A DNA stretch of 64,000 nucleotides from Hymenobacter nitidus (lineage in GTDB: Bacteria; Bacteroidota; Bacteroidia; Cytophagales; Hymenobacteraceae), in the NCBI RefSeq assembly GCF_020447315.1, contig NZ_JAJADQ010000004.1, forward strand, positions 248,001 through 312,000. The letters run 5' to 3'. The notes under the pieces were generated by a model. The model saw nothing but the letters and a program-made list of their open reading frames with translations. It searched no databases and was not told the origin of the DNA. Positions 33,210 through 42,050 of this stretch are shown piece after piece. How positions within the stretch are numbered: the stretch's first letter is position 1; every line of letters starts with the position of its first letter. The position numbers were made by a program, and so were the translations under genes.

Positions 33210-33779
33210 ATGAAACGTATTACCAGTACTTCCAGGTCGGTTTTGCCGCCCGTTGTGCTGGGGGTTGAGCTGACCATCGCCAATCACCAGGACGTACGCA
33301 AGTCGCTTCGGTCGGCCTTCGGGCTGAATACCCGGGCCATCAATCTGCGCATCGACCCAAGCATGGATCTGATCTATCTTTGCGAAACGACGCTGCCCAA
33401 CACGCTGCCCTGCTTGTCGAGCCTCACCCGGCCCGGAGTAGTGGCGGTCATTCTGCGCTCCGTGCGCCTGGAGTGGCACCCCGAAACCAATCAGGCCATC
33501 GGCCGGGGTACGCCCACGCTGGCCGCCCTGGAAAGCGGCAGCTGCTTTCTGACGGCCAATGGCCGCAAGGTGTCTATTGCTTCCTTTTCGAGCCGCAATG
33601 TGCATCCCACGCGCATCGTGATGGAGCCCCAGGGCGAGCCAAACCTGCTGGAGTATCTGCGCGCCGACTCCTTCACTCTGGAAATATCCGGCACCAACCG
33701 CCGCCGCCTTACCCGTTCCCTGGCGTTCAGCGCCGTGCTGGAGTTTGACGTCAAGCTGGCACCGGGCGCCCATGCCTGA
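33210..33779 (+). CDS. Hypothetical protein, no recognised family
   Basis: A 189-residue protein from ATG 33210 (MKRITSTSRSVLPPVVLG). The sequence alternates beta-like strands (GVVAVILRSVRLEWHPETN, SCFLTANGRKVSIASF, TLEISGTNRRRLTRSLAFSAVLEFDVKL), suggesting a soluble beta-sandwich. There is no clear signal peptide. No catalytic or metal motif was seen. It is divergent from the LytTR regulator across a 258-base A+T-rich spacer, so it is a possible target of that regulator. A terminator follows. Confidence 0.7.
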   Translation: MKRITSTSRSVLPPVVLGVELTIANHQDVRKSLRSAFGLNTRAINLRIDPSMDLIYLCETTLPNTLPCLSSLTRPGVVAVILRSVRLEWHPETNQAIGRGTPTLAALESGSCFLTANGRKVSIASFSSRNVHPTRIVMEPQGEPNLLEYLRADSFTLEISGTNRRRLTRSLAFSAVLEFDVKLAPGAHA

Positions 33780-33813
33780 GCCGGGTTGAATTCACGTTAG
33801 CCATAACACAAAA

Positions 33814-33842
33814 AAGCCTGCTTCTAACCGAGCAGGCTTCTT
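33814..33842. terminator. Bidirectional terminator
   Basis: Arms aagcctgct (33814-33822) and agcaggctt (33831-33839) with an 8-base loop; A-run before and TT-rich sequence after. It separates the hypothetical gene from the convergent HMA-protein gene. Confidence 0.75.
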
Positions 33843-33875
33843 CGTTGGTATATGTTCGGTAGGTAACTCCGCCAC

Positions 33876-34265
33876 TTAGTGGCCGGAATCGGTGTGCACG
33901 GCGTTTGTTTTCTTGCAGCAATCCGGCAGCCGGTCGTAGGCGCGGGCATCGGCTACTTCTTTATCGGCATCGTAGCCCGTGCGCTGCACGGCGGTGCGCA
34001 AGGCGGCCGGGGTGGTTTTGTCGGGCCGGTACGACACGGTCAGAACCTGGCTGGCGACGTCCAGGGTAGCTCCCTGCACGCCTTTTTCGTAGGCCATAGC
34101 CTTTTCCAGGCGGGTTTTGCACATGTCACACACGGCCGAGGTTTTCATCTGGAGCTGCTCGGTGGTGGGGCCTTTGGCTTTGGGCGCGGGGGCCGTCTGG
34201 GCGTAGCTAAGCTGGCCGGTAAGCACTACAAATGCCGTCAGCAGAAAGGATTTGAAGGTTTTCAT
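33876..34265 (-). CDS. Exported heavy-metal-associated (HMA) domain protein
   Basis: A 129-residue protein with a signal peptide (MKTFKSFLLTAFVVLTGQLSYAQ) and one ferredoxin-like HMA domain. The metal-binding pair is C46/C49 (SAVCDMCKTRLEKAM) and a second C116-C117 pair is near the C-terminus. Such domains bind Cu(I) or other soft metals. It would be a periplasmic metal carrier. ATG 34265 gives the signal peptide at the N-terminus. It is the last gene of an operon with a TonB receptor (98 bases upstream) and a Cys-rich small protein. Confidence 0.88.
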   Translation of the reverse strand: MKTFKSFLLTAFVVLTGQLSYAQTAPAPKAKGPTTEQLQMKTSAVCDMCKTRLEKAMAYEKGVQGATLDVASQVLTVSYRPDKTTPAALRTAVQRTGYDADKEVADARAYDRLPDCCKKTNAVHTDSGH

Positions 34266-34363
34266 GAGAATGGGAAGATGACTAGAGGCAGAAGATGTAC
34301 GGGAAGAAGCAAGAATGACAGTGGCCCTGGTAACAAAGAGCCTGCCGGAAGAAGTGCCCACGG

Positions 34364-36637
34364 CTACTCAAGCGTGAAGCGCAGGCCGGCGTAGGTGAGG
34401 CGCCCGTAGGTGGGCCCCCAGATCATGGCCGCGTCGAAGCCGGATGCGAAGGGAGTAGCGGCCCCCGCAATGGCATCGGGCTGGCGGTAGTTGGTCAGGT
34501 TCTCGACGCCCACATACACTTCCAGCCGCTTGAAGGCCCGCGTTACCTGGGTGTTGAGCAGGGCGTAGCGCGGGGCGTATCTCAGCGTGAGCGGTGCGGG
34601 GTCGGTGCCGTGGCCGGTATGCCCGGGCATGCCCGGGTTGTGCGCCAGGGGCCGTTGGCCAAACCACTGGGCCGTCAGGTCGGCGCGCCACTTGTCAAAG
34701 GCCGTGGCGTAGCCGAGGTTGGCAAACAGGCGGTGGCGGGGCGTCAGGGCCTTGGGCAGCAGCTCGCCGCCGTAGGTGGTTTGCACATCCAGGTACTTAT
34801 ATGCCGCCTTGGCTTGCAGGCCTTTCAGCGGCTCCACCTGTACCTCGGTCTGGAAGCTGCGCGAAAAGGAGCGGCCCCCGGCCTCCAGGTTGCTAATTTG
34901 CAGCAACATTGGAGCGGTGTAAGCATCGGCTACCACCTGGTTGCGGAACTCAGTGTGGTAGTAGTCGGTAACAAACGTAGCCGGCCGGCCCGCTACCGTG
35001 AAATACTGCGTGAAGCTGCCCCCCACGTTCCAGGCGCGCTCGGGCCGTAGGTTGTTGCTGATAACAAAGTCGCGGGAGCTGACCAGCATGCCCGAGTTTT
35101 CGGCAATGGGGTTGGCCGTGCGGAAACCCGTGCCAGCGGCCAGACGCAGCACCGTGTTGGCCAGCGCGTCGTATTTCACGTTCAGGCGCGGCGTCAGCAC
35201 CCAGCCGTAGAGGTTGTGGCGGTCCAGGCGCAGGCCGCCGACCACCGTCAGGTTGCGGGCATTCTGGTAGGTATACTCGGCAAAAGCGCCCGGTACCCGC
35301 TCGTAGCGGCGGCGGTTTTCTCCTTGGTGGTGCTGCCCGATGTACAGCTCCTGGTAGTTGTCGTGCAGGTAGCTGGCACCCAGGCGGTAGGTGTGGGCTG
35401 TGGTGCCCAGTACGCTCTGGAACAGCAGCGTTGCCAGGCCCGTGCGCTGGGCACCGTCGTAGGTGCGCTTACCGTACCGGGAATCAAACGCGTGGCTGGT
35501 GCCGCTGAGCAGCAGGCCCAGGCTCTGGTAGGGGCGGCCGGGCCAGGTATAGGAGGTTTTGGAAAAGCCAGTGTAGCGGTCCGTGGTTAGGGTGGTACCG
35601 TAGAAAGCGCCGGGGGCATCCTTGCGGAACCCCGTTTGGCCGCCTTCCCGGGTTTCGCGCAGGGCGCCCACTCCCAGCTCACTCACGATGCCGGTGCCCG
35701 ACTTGTATTTCCACTTGTTGAACACATTATACTGCGTGGCCAGCGGCAGGTCCATAAAGCCGTCCTTGTTCCGGTCGACGCGGCGGCCGAGGTGGTCGGA
35801 GTGCAGCAGCAGGGCCGTGCTGAGCTTTTTGCTGAGCGGCGTGGCCAGATTCAGGTTCAGGTCAAATTTGCCCAGGTCGTTGCCATACGCGTTGAACAGC
35901 AGGCGCTCGGCTTTTTCCGGGTCTTTCAGGCGCACGTTTACCTGCCCCGAAATGCTTTCGTAGCCGTTCACCACCGAGCCCATGCCCTTGATGATGTCGA
36001 TGCCCTCAATCCAGGTGCCCGACAGGTAGCTCAGGCGGTAGGGAGTGGCCAGGCCCCGCAAGGCGGGCTGGTTGTCGACGGTGAGCAGGGAATAGGCCCC
36101 ATCGAGGCCCAGCAGCTGAATCTGCTTGGCCCCCGACACGGCATCGGTGGTCGACACCTCCACGGCAGCATTGGTTTCGAAGCTCTCGGCCAGGTTGCAG
36201 CACGCCGATTTTGTCAGGTCGCGGCTGGTAATCACCTGGGTGTTGGTGGGCGTCAGCGAGGAGTAGGCCGGGGCGCGCTCCTCGATTTTGACCTCGCCCA
36301 ACTCCACGGACCGGCGCAGGGCTACCCGCAGGAAGGCCCGGTCGGTGGCCGCCACGGCCAGGGTGTCGGCTTTATAGCCGAGGGAATTGATAATCAGGTG
36401 GCTGACCTGGCCGCGGGCGGGCCGAACCAGGGTGAATTTGCCGCTGGCATCGGTGGTAGCACTGGAATTAGCGGCTTCCAGCCAGCGCACCACGGCGCCG
36501 GGCAATGGGGAACTGCCCGCTGCGTCCATCACCTGGCCCTGCACGGGCGGAATGGCATCGGACTGGGCAAAGGCCACGGCGCTACTGAGCAACAGGCCCA
36601 GCACGGCCAAAAAGCGGCGCCCTATGGAAGAGTACAT
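34364..36637 (-). CDS. TonB-dependent outer-membrane receptor, probable metal uptake
   Basis: A 757-residue protein. Signal peptide to residue ~25 (LGLLLSSAVAFAQ), a carboxypeptidase-regulatory-like domain (33-112), a plug domain (~125-235) and a 22-strand-type barrel to the C-terminal Phe-rich end (YAGLRFTLE). In the plug, SACCNLAESFETN carries an unusual Cys-Cys pair and AVSGAKQIQLLGLDG follows. It lies between a Cys-rich HYC_CC_PP-type protein and an HMA protein, which suggests transport of copper or a similar metal or its chelate. No SusD-like partner is present, which argues against glycan uptake. Confidence 0.9.
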   Translation of the reverse strand: MYSSIGRRFLAVLGLLLSSAVAFAQSDAIPPVQGQVMDAAGSSPLPGAVVRWLEAANSSATTDASGKFTLVRPARGQVSHLIINSLGYKADTLAVAATDRAFLRVALRRSVELGEVKIEERAPAYSSLTPTNTQVITSRDLTKSACCNLAESFETNAAVEVSTTDAVSGAKQIQLLGLDGAYSLLTVDNQPALRGLATPYRLSYLSGTWIEGIDIIKGMGSVVNGYESISGQVNVRLKDPEKAERLLFNAYGNDLGKFDLNLNLATPLSKKLSTALLLHSDHLGRRVDRNKDGFMDLPLATQYNVFNKWKYKSGTGIVSELGVGALRETREGGQTGFRKDAPGAFYGTTLTTDRYTGFSKTSYTWPGRPYQSLGLLLSGTSHAFDSRYGKRTYDGAQRTGLATLLFQSVLGTTAHTYRLGASYLHDNYQELYIGQHHQGENRRRYERVPGAFAEYTYQNARNLTVVGGLRLDRHNLYGWVLTPRLNVKYDALANTVLRLAAGTGFRTANPIAENSGMLVSSRDFVISNNLRPERAWNVGGSFTQYFTVAGRPATFVTDYYHTEFRNQVVADAYTAPMLLQISNLEAGGRSFSRSFQTEVQVEPLKGLQAKAAYKYLDVQTTYGGELLPKALTPRHRLFANLGYATAFDKWRADLTAQWFGQRPLAHNPGMPGHTGHGTDPAPLTLRYAPRYALLNTQVTRAFKRLEVYVGVENLTNYRQPDAIAGAATPFASGFDAAMIWGPTYGRLTYAGLRFTLE

Positions 36638-36714
36638 ATAGTCTGGTATTAGAATTCTTGCCGGAGAAACAGGGGCAGCTGCCCCGCGCTACGTTGCGCA
36701 GCGCCGGAAAAAAT

Positions 36715-37161
36715 CTAAACCCGCCAGGTGCAGACGAAAGCCAGCAGGTGCCGGCCGGCCCGTAGGGGCGGAGAAGAGTCGCTGGCGTGCCAGGCCGTTG
36801 CCTGGGCTAGCAGGTGGGAAGGCGCAAACGGTACCCAGCTGGCTACCGGCGGCAGTGCCAAGGTAAAGGAAGGCACCAGGTGCTTGGCCAGGGCATGCGC
36901 GGTAGCGTCGAGCTTGTGAAAGTGGGCATCAAACTCGCAGCAGGATTTTTTAAGCTGAGCCTTATCGGAGAGCAGGTGAGAATTCTGCTGAGCTTCGGCA
37001 GCCGGCGGGCACTTGTGCTCGGGCGCACTGAAGATGATGCTGGCCGTGCTGCGACCACTGCTGCGGCAGGTATGCGACAGTACCGTGAGTCCCACCGAAG
37101 CGGTGAGCACGAGCAGGGCCATAAAGCCGCTGAAGAGCCGGTGGAGCACAGGGCGTTTCAC
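36715..37161 (-). CDS. HYC_CC_PP-family-like Cys-rich exported protein
   Basis: A 148-residue protein with GTG start and an N-terminal hydrophobic segment (FSGFMALLVLTASVGLTVLSH). H30-T-C32 follows the segment (HYC in typical members), then C51-P-P and the C74-C75 pair. Members of this family occur with TonB receptors and HMA proteins in Bacteroidota and are thought to handle copper or another soft metal. It is the first gene of the minus-strand operon with the TonB receptor (77 bases downstream). A -7-like TATCTTTG lies only 6 bases before the GTG (37174-37167), but its best -33 TTG is 26 bases away. Confidence 0.75.
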   Translation of the reverse strand: MKRPVLHRLFSGFMALLVLTASVGLTVLSHTCRSSGRSTASIIFSAPEHKCPPAAEAQQNSHLLSDKAQLKKSCCEFDAHFHKLDATAHALAKHLVPSFTLALPPVASWVPFAPSHLLAQATAWHASDSSPPLRAGRHLLAFVCTWRV

Positions 37162-37396
37162 AACGGCAAAGATACGTACGGCGGCTTAGACTACCGTGTA
37201 CAATGCAGAAGTAGGAAGTACAGTATTCGGTTGATAGTGCTCCGCTTCCCCGGCCCCTGTGCGGGCGGTTTACCCCGTGGGGCACGGGCTGCCATTTTGG
37301 CAAAAACGTCTTTTTTTACCACCTCCTTCTTGGGCGGGACAGGTAAAGAGGAAAGAAAAACTGCTTCTGGTAGCTGCAAACGGCAGTTTTGCGTAG

Positions 37397-37449
37397 TGGT
37401 AGAAAATGGTAAATCGTGGTTGCCTTTTCCGGGGCATTGCGTACTTTTG
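37397..37449 (+). promoter_or_regulatory. mraZ (dcw) promoter with three-repeat MraZ-type operator
   Basis: The -7 element TACTTTTG (37442-37449) is perfect and a TTG (37420-37422) lies 19 nt before it. Upstream, TGGTA (37397-37401), TGGTA (37407-37411) and TGGTT (37417-37421) repeat with exactly 10-nt periodicity; the last overlaps the -33 element. This matches the known MraZ operator design of three short TGG-type repeats separated by 5 nt upstream of mraZ, so autoregulation of the dcw operon by MraZ is likely. The start codon is 43 bases downstream of the -7. Confidence 0.75.
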
Positions 37450-37491
37450 CTATCATCCCATTCCCACGCCTCGTCGGCACTCCTGGCATCT

Positions 37492-37968
37492 ATGAACCTT
37501 CTCTCTGGCGAATATGAGTGCAAGCTGGACCCGAAAGGGCGCTTGGTGCTGCCCGCCAAGGTGAAGGGCAACCTGCCGGAAGCCTCCGGCAACCAGCTGG
37601 TACTGGTGCGCGGGTTCGAGCCCTGTCTGGTGCTGTACCCGCGCGAATCGTGGCGCGTGATTCACGACAAGGTGATGGCCCTGGATGAGTTCAACGAGGA
37701 GTACCGGCAGTTTCAGCGCAACTTCTTCCGCGGAATGACGGAAGTGGAGCTCGACAACATCGGCCGCTTTATGCTGCCGCGCACCATGCTGCGCTACTCC
37801 GGCATCGAGAAGGAAGCCATTATCGTGGGCCTGGGCAACCGCTGCGAAATCTGGGACCCCGAGAAATACGACGAGTTCCTGATCAAAGACCAGCAGAGCT
37901 TCTCGAAGCTGGCCCAGAAGTTTTTATCCACCGACACACCGCCCGCCAGCGGCCCCCTTGCCGCATGA
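37492..37968 (+). CDS. mraZ: MraZ, dcw-operon transcriptional regulator
   Basis: A 158-residue protein with two AbrB-like MraZ domains: residues ~5-50 (LSGEYECKLDPKGRLVLPAKVKGNL) and ~75-125 (GMTEVELDNIGRFMLPRTMLRYSGI). It forms a ring-shaped oligomer that binds repeats before its own gene and represses the dcw cluster. ATG 37492 gives the conserved N-terminus; the same frame is open far upstream, but that part is not MraZ. The Pro/Ala tail is short. It overlaps rsmH by 4 bases (ATGA). Confidence 0.96.
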   Translation: MNLLSGEYECKLDPKGRLVLPAKVKGNLPEASGNQLVLVRGFEPCLVLYPRESWRVIHDKVMALDEFNEEYRQFQRNFFRGMTEVELDNIGRFMLPRTMLRYSGIEKEAIIVGLGNRCEIWDPEKYDEFLIKDQQSFSKLAQKFLSTDTPPASGPLAA

Positions 37969-38897
37969 GCCCCGACTACGACAACGATACCGCCTACCAC
38001 CGCCCCGTGATGCTGACCGAGTGCCTCGAAGCCCTCGACCTGCGCCCCGACGGCCGCTACGTGGACGTCACCTTTGGGGGCGGGGGCCACTCGGCCCGCA
38101 TTCTGGAGCGCCTGACCAGCGGCCACCTCTACAGCTTCGACCAGGATGCCGATGCCGAGCAGGAGGCAGCCCAGCTGGCCCGGCCCCAGTTCACTTTTGT
38201 GCGGGCCAATTTCCGCGACCTACAGGCCGAGCTGGAGCAGCGCGGCGTGCTGCCCGTCGATGGTCTGCTGGCCGACCTGGGCGTATCCTCGCACCAGTTT
38301 GACACGCCCGAGCGGGGCTTCAGCACCCGTTTCGACGGCCCCTTGGATATGCGCATGGACCCCGAAGGCGACCGGACCGCCGGCGACATCGTGAATGAGT
38401 ACTCCGAGGCCGAGCTGCACCGCATTTTCGGCATGTACGGCGAAGTCACCAACGCCCGCACACTGGCCAACACGCTGGTGACGGCGCGGCGCGGGCAGAC
38501 TATTCAGACCATTGCGGCCCTGAAAAAGGCCATTCAGCCCTGCACGCCCCGGGGCAAGGAAAACAAGTATCTGGCCCAGGTTTTCCAGGCCCTGCGCATC
38601 GAGGTGAACGACGAAATGGCGGCCCTGCAGGAAATGCTGCTGCAAACGGCCCAGGTGCTGCGCCCCGGTGGCCGGCTGGTGGTTATGTCCTATCACTCGC
38701 TCGAAGACCGGCTGGTCAAGAACTTCATGGCCAAGGGAAAATTTTTCGGGGAAGCCGAAAAAGACCTGTTTGGTCACACCAACACCCCCTTCGAGGTGCT
38801 GACACGCAAACCCGTGGAAGCCACCGCCGAAGAGGTGGCACTGAACAGCCGGGCCCGCTCGGCCAAGCTGCGCATCGCGGTGCGCCGCGACGAGTGA
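37965..38897 (+). CDS. rsmH: RsmH (MraW), 16S rRNA m4C1402 methyltransferase
   Basis: A 310-residue SAM-dependent methyltransferase: HRPVMLTECLEAL, motif I YVDVTFGGGGHSARIL (residues ~33-48), the DGLLADLGVSSHQFD active segment, RGFSTRFDGPLDMRMD, and PGGRLVVMSYHSLEDRLVKNF. It N4-methylates C1402 of 16S rRNA. Its start overlaps mraZ by 4 bases, so the two are translationally coupled. Confidence 0.97.
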   Translation: MSPDYDNDTAYHRPVMLTECLEALDLRPDGRYVDVTFGGGGHSARILERLTSGHLYSFDQDADAEQEAAQLARPQFTFVRANFRDLQAELEQRGVLPVDGLLADLGVSSHQFDTPERGFSTRFDGPLDMRMDPEGDRTAGDIVNEYSEAELHRIFGMYGEVTNARTLANTLVTARRGQTIQTIAALKKAIQPCTPRGKENKYLAQVFQALRIEVNDEMAALQEMLLQTAQVLRPGGRLVVMSYHSLEDRLVKNFMAKGKFFGEAEKDLFGHTNTPFEVLTRKPVEATAEEVALNSRARSAKLRIAVRRDE

Positions 38898-38992
38898 ACC
38901 TAAAACTGGCCGGATTTTCGCGCCGCGCCGCCGCTTTCGTGCAGTTGATTTTTTAAGCTGATACGCCAACCTCCTTTTCCTCTCCCGAGATT

Positions 38993-39664
38993 TTGGCTAC
39001 CAATACCCTCAAACCCGTCGCTAATACGCCGCCCCGCGCCAATGTGCCCCGGGAAGCTGCGCCCGTGCCCGCCGCCGCGGCTCCCGAGCCTGCGCCCCTA
39101 CCCGAGCCGGAGCCCGCGCCCAAGCCCAAGGCTGCCAAGCGGGAGAAAGCCGCGCCGCGCAGCACCTGGAGCGTGTTTACCCTGCTCGACCGGCTCACCA
39201 GCGTCGACAGCATCTTCCGGGAGGGCCTGCCGGTGCAGTACCTGCCGCACGTGCTGTTTATCATGTTCCTGACGCTGGTTTACATCGGCAACACGCACTG
39301 GGGCAACCGCATGAACCGCAGCATTCAGAAGCTGAAGCTGGAAACCGAGGATTTGCGGGCCGACTACACCACGCTCAAATCGGACTACATGGAGGCCAGC
39401 AAGCAAAGCGAAGTGGCCCGCAAAGTAGCGGCCTACGGACTGGTCGAAAGCTCCTCGCCGCCTTTCCGCATTACGGTGCCCGCCGGTCGCCTCGACGAAG
39501 CCGAACTGGATGCCGTGCCCGTTATTGCCGCCGATTCGCTGGCGGCCATGTCGGCGGCCGACTCGACGGCCCTGGTCGATTCGGTGCAGGCCGCCGGTGC
39601 CCACTCTGCTACGACTACTCATTCCACCAACTCTTCCCGTCAGAGCCATGAAAGGAAGCGTTAA
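38993..39664 (+). CDS. FtsL-like division protein
   Basis: A 223-residue bitopic membrane protein. The first ~55 residues are a Pro/Ala/Glu/Lys-rich cytoplasmic tail, then one membrane helix (LPHVLFIMFLTLVYIG, ~84-99), a coiled coil (RSIQKLKLETEDLRADYTTLKSDYMEA) and a low-complexity Ser/Ala tail. Position between rsmH and ftsI and this layout identify it as FtsL of the FtsQLB complex in Bacteroidota. The long N-terminal extension is unusual compared with E. coli FtsL (~120 residues). Start is TTG 38993. Its end overlaps ftsI by 17 bases. Confidence 0.8.
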   Translation: MATNTLKPVANTPPRANVPREAAPVPAAAAPEPAPLPEPEPAPKPKAAKREKAAPRSTWSVFTLLDRLTSVDSIFREGLPVQYLPHVLFIMFLTLVYIGNTHWGNRMNRSIQKLKLETEDLRADYTTLKSDYMEASKQSEVARKVAAYGLVESSSPPFRITVPAGRLDEAELDAVPVIAADSLAAMSAADSTALVDSVQAAGAHSATTTHSTNSSRQSHERKR

Positions 39665-41960
39665 AAAATCCATTGTTACCCGCGTCCGGCTGGCGTTTTT
39701 GGGCGTCTGCCTGTTTTCGGCCGCCATCATGTGGAAGGTGTCGCGCATTCAGTTCAAGGAGGGCGACAAGTGGCGCTCGTTGGAGCAGGAGCGGCGCATC
39801 GTATACCAGCCCGTTTTTGCCACCCGCGGCAATATCTACTCCGATAACGAAAGCATTATGGCTACCTCGTTGCCCTTTTTCCGGGTGGCCTGGGACCCCA
39901 GCGTGGTGGACGACAAGACGTTCAGCAAGCAGTCGGTGGATTCCTTGTCGCTGCTGCTGTCGCGCTTCTTCGGCGACCGGAGCCCGCAGGAATATCAACG
40001 CAAGCTGAAGAATGCCCGGTCGGCCAAAATCCGCTACGTACGGCTGAACTCGCGCCAGATCAACTACCAGGAAAAGAAAATGCTGACCCAGTGGCCTATT
40101 TTCCGGGCCGGCAAAAACAAGGGCGGCGTTATTTTCGAGAAAGTAGATAAGCGCTTCCGACCCTTCGGTGGGCTGGCCCAGCGCACCATCGGCTTCCTGA
40201 ACGAAGACAAAAACGGCGCGGGCCTGGAATTCACTTACAACCGCCACCTGGCCGGCAAAGACGGCGAAGCCCTGTTTGAGCGCCTGCCCGGCGGCAACAA
40301 GCCCATCTACGACGGCACGGAAGTGAAGCCCCAGCCCGGCTACGATGTGAAAACCACGCTCGACATCAACCTGCAGGACGTGGCCGAAAATGCGCTGTAC
40401 AAGTCGCTGGTCGACAACAGTGCCCAGTACGGCTGCGTGATTCTGATGGAAGTGCAGACCGGCGAAATCAAGGCCGTGGCCAACCTGGGCAAAGTAGCCG
40501 ACGGCGTCTACCGCGAGGATTACAACTACGCCATTGCCGACCAGGGCCGCACCGAGCCGGGCTCGACCTTCAAGCTGGCCTCGATGATGGCCCTGCTGGA
40601 AGACAACAAGGACTTGTCGCTCGACGACACGGTAAACACCGGCCGCACCGGCTCGATGCGCATTGCCGGAGCCGTAAAGACCGATACCCACGCCTACGGG
40701 CGCCTGTCGGTGAAGCAGGTAATTGAGAATTCCTCCAACATCGGGGTAGCCAAGCTCATCAACGACCATTTCTCGGCCAACCCCAACAAGTACACCGACT
40801 ACCTCAAGCAGTTTGGGCTTGACAAGCCGCTGGGTTTCCAGATGGCTGGGGAGGCCCGGCCCTATATCAAGGACCCCACGGACCGGTCGTGGAGCCGCAC
40901 CTCGCTTAGCACCATGTGCATTGGCTACGAGCTGAAGCTGGCTCCGCTCCAGACCCTGGCCTTCTACAACGCCATTGCCAACAATGGCGTGAAGGTGCAG
41001 CCCATGATTGTAAAAGAAATCAAGCAGGCCGACAAGGTGCTGGAGCGCTTCGAAACCAAGGTGCTGATTCCCAAAATCTGCTCGGATGAAACACTTGTTA
41101 AGCTGCGTGCCATGCTGGAAGGCGTGGTGCTGAACGGTACGGCCCGCGCGATTAAGACCCCGGACTTCTCCATTGCGGGCAAAACTGGCACGGCCTGGAA
41201 GTTCAAGAACGGTCAGTATACCAAGCAGTACTCCACCAGCTTCTGCGGCTATTTCCCGGCCGATAACCCCAAGTACAGCTGCATCGTGGTGGTCGACTCC
41301 CCCAAGGGCGCCAACTGGTCGGGAGCCCAGGTAGCGGCCCCGATTTTCCGGGAAGTAGCCGACAAAGCCATGGCCCGCGACATGGCCAGCCAGCGCCCCT
41401 TACTGGCCCGGGCCCCGGCCAACAAGTCGAAAGTGCCCTACGTGCGGGCTGGCTTGCAGGACGAGCTGACGATGGTGTGCCAGAAGCTGGGCGTGAGCAA
41501 CCATTCCCAGGCTTCGGGCGACGACTGGGTGCGGGCCAACCGTGCCGACTCCAACGTGAATGCCGTGGACTGGAAGCCGGTGGCCGTGCGCCCCGGCCGC
41601 GTGCCCGACGTAACCGGCCTGACGCTGCGCGACGCGCTGTTTCTGCTTGAAAACCGCGGCTTGCGGGTGAAGGCCCTGGGCACCGGCCGCGTGCGGCAGC
41701 AGTCCATAGCGCCGGGCAGCGGCATCCGGCGCGGCACCGTCGTGACGCTGGCCCTGGAGCCGATTGGCACCAAATCGTCGGATGCGCCCAAGGCCCTGCC
41801 AGCCCCGGCGCCCACCCAACTCACCGAAAACAAGCTGATTACGGCCGTTGACCTGGACGAAGCCAAGCGCATTAGGGTCCTTAAGGCCAAGCGCCTGGCC
41901 CAGCAGCGACTTACGCAGCAGGCCGCCAAACGAGCCGAGGCAGCCAAACCCAAAGCTTAG
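39648..41960 (+). CDS. ftsI: FtsI/PBP3, division transpeptidase with PASTA domain
   Basis: A 770-residue class B penicillin-binding protein. Membrane anchor at ~10-32 (RLAFLGVCLFSAAIMWKV), pedestal domain to ~240, transpeptidase domain with S306-T-F-K309 (PGSTFKLAS), the SSN triad (ENSSNIGVAKL) and K512-T-G-T (AGKTGTAW). The C-terminal part holds a PASTA repeat (RVPDVTGLTLRDALFLLENRGLRVK). It crosslinks septal peptidoglycan with FtsW. ATG 39648 gives the proper N-terminus and a 17-base overlap with the ftsL-like gene. The last ~30 residues are Lys/Ala-rich. Confidence 0.95.
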   Translation: MKGSVKKSIVTRVRLAFLGVCLFSAAIMWKVSRIQFKEGDKWRSLEQERRIVYQPVFATRGNIYSDNESIMATSLPFFRVAWDPSVVDDKTFSKQSVDSLSLLLSRFFGDRSPQEYQRKLKNARSAKIRYVRLNSRQINYQEKKMLTQWPIFRAGKNKGGVIFEKVDKRFRPFGGLAQRTIGFLNEDKNGAGLEFTYNRHLAGKDGEALFERLPGGNKPIYDGTEVKPQPGYDVKTTLDINLQDVAENALYKSLVDNSAQYGCVILMEVQTGEIKAVANLGKVADGVYREDYNYAIADQGRTEPGSTFKLASMMALLEDNKDLSLDDTVNTGRTGSMRIAGAVKTDTHAYGRLSVKQVIENSSNIGVAKLINDHFSANPNKYTDYLKQFGLDKPLGFQMAGEARPYIKDPTDRSWSRTSLSTMCIGYELKLAPLQTLAFYNAIANNGVKVQPMIVKEIKQADKVLERFETKVLIPKICSDETLVKLRAMLEGVVLNGTARAIKTPDFSIAGKTGTAWKFKNGQYTKQYSTSFCGYFPADNPKYSCIVVVDSPKGANWSGAQVAAPIFREVADKAMARDMASQRPLLARAPANKSKVPYVRAGLQDELTMVCQKLGVSNHSQASGDDWVRANRADSNVNAVDWKPVAVRPGRVPDVTGLTLRDALFLLENRGLRVKALGTGRVRQQSIAPGSGIRRGTVVTLALEPIGTKSSDAPKALPAPAPTQLTENKLITAVDLDEAKRIRVLKAKRLAQQRLTQQAAKRAEAAKPKA

Positions 41961-42050
41961 AATCCCGTACGGGTTGCCTTCTCAAGCAGCCGCGGTAAAA
42001 ACCAGAGTTGAACACCCCGATAAAGACGGTTTTCCAGCCGTTCCCTGTCC

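Noticed and set aside
36814..37491. Long in-frame extension before mraZ
   Set aside because: It crosses the mraZ promoter and operator and lies antisense to the HYC_CC_PP-like gene; MraZ begins at 37492.
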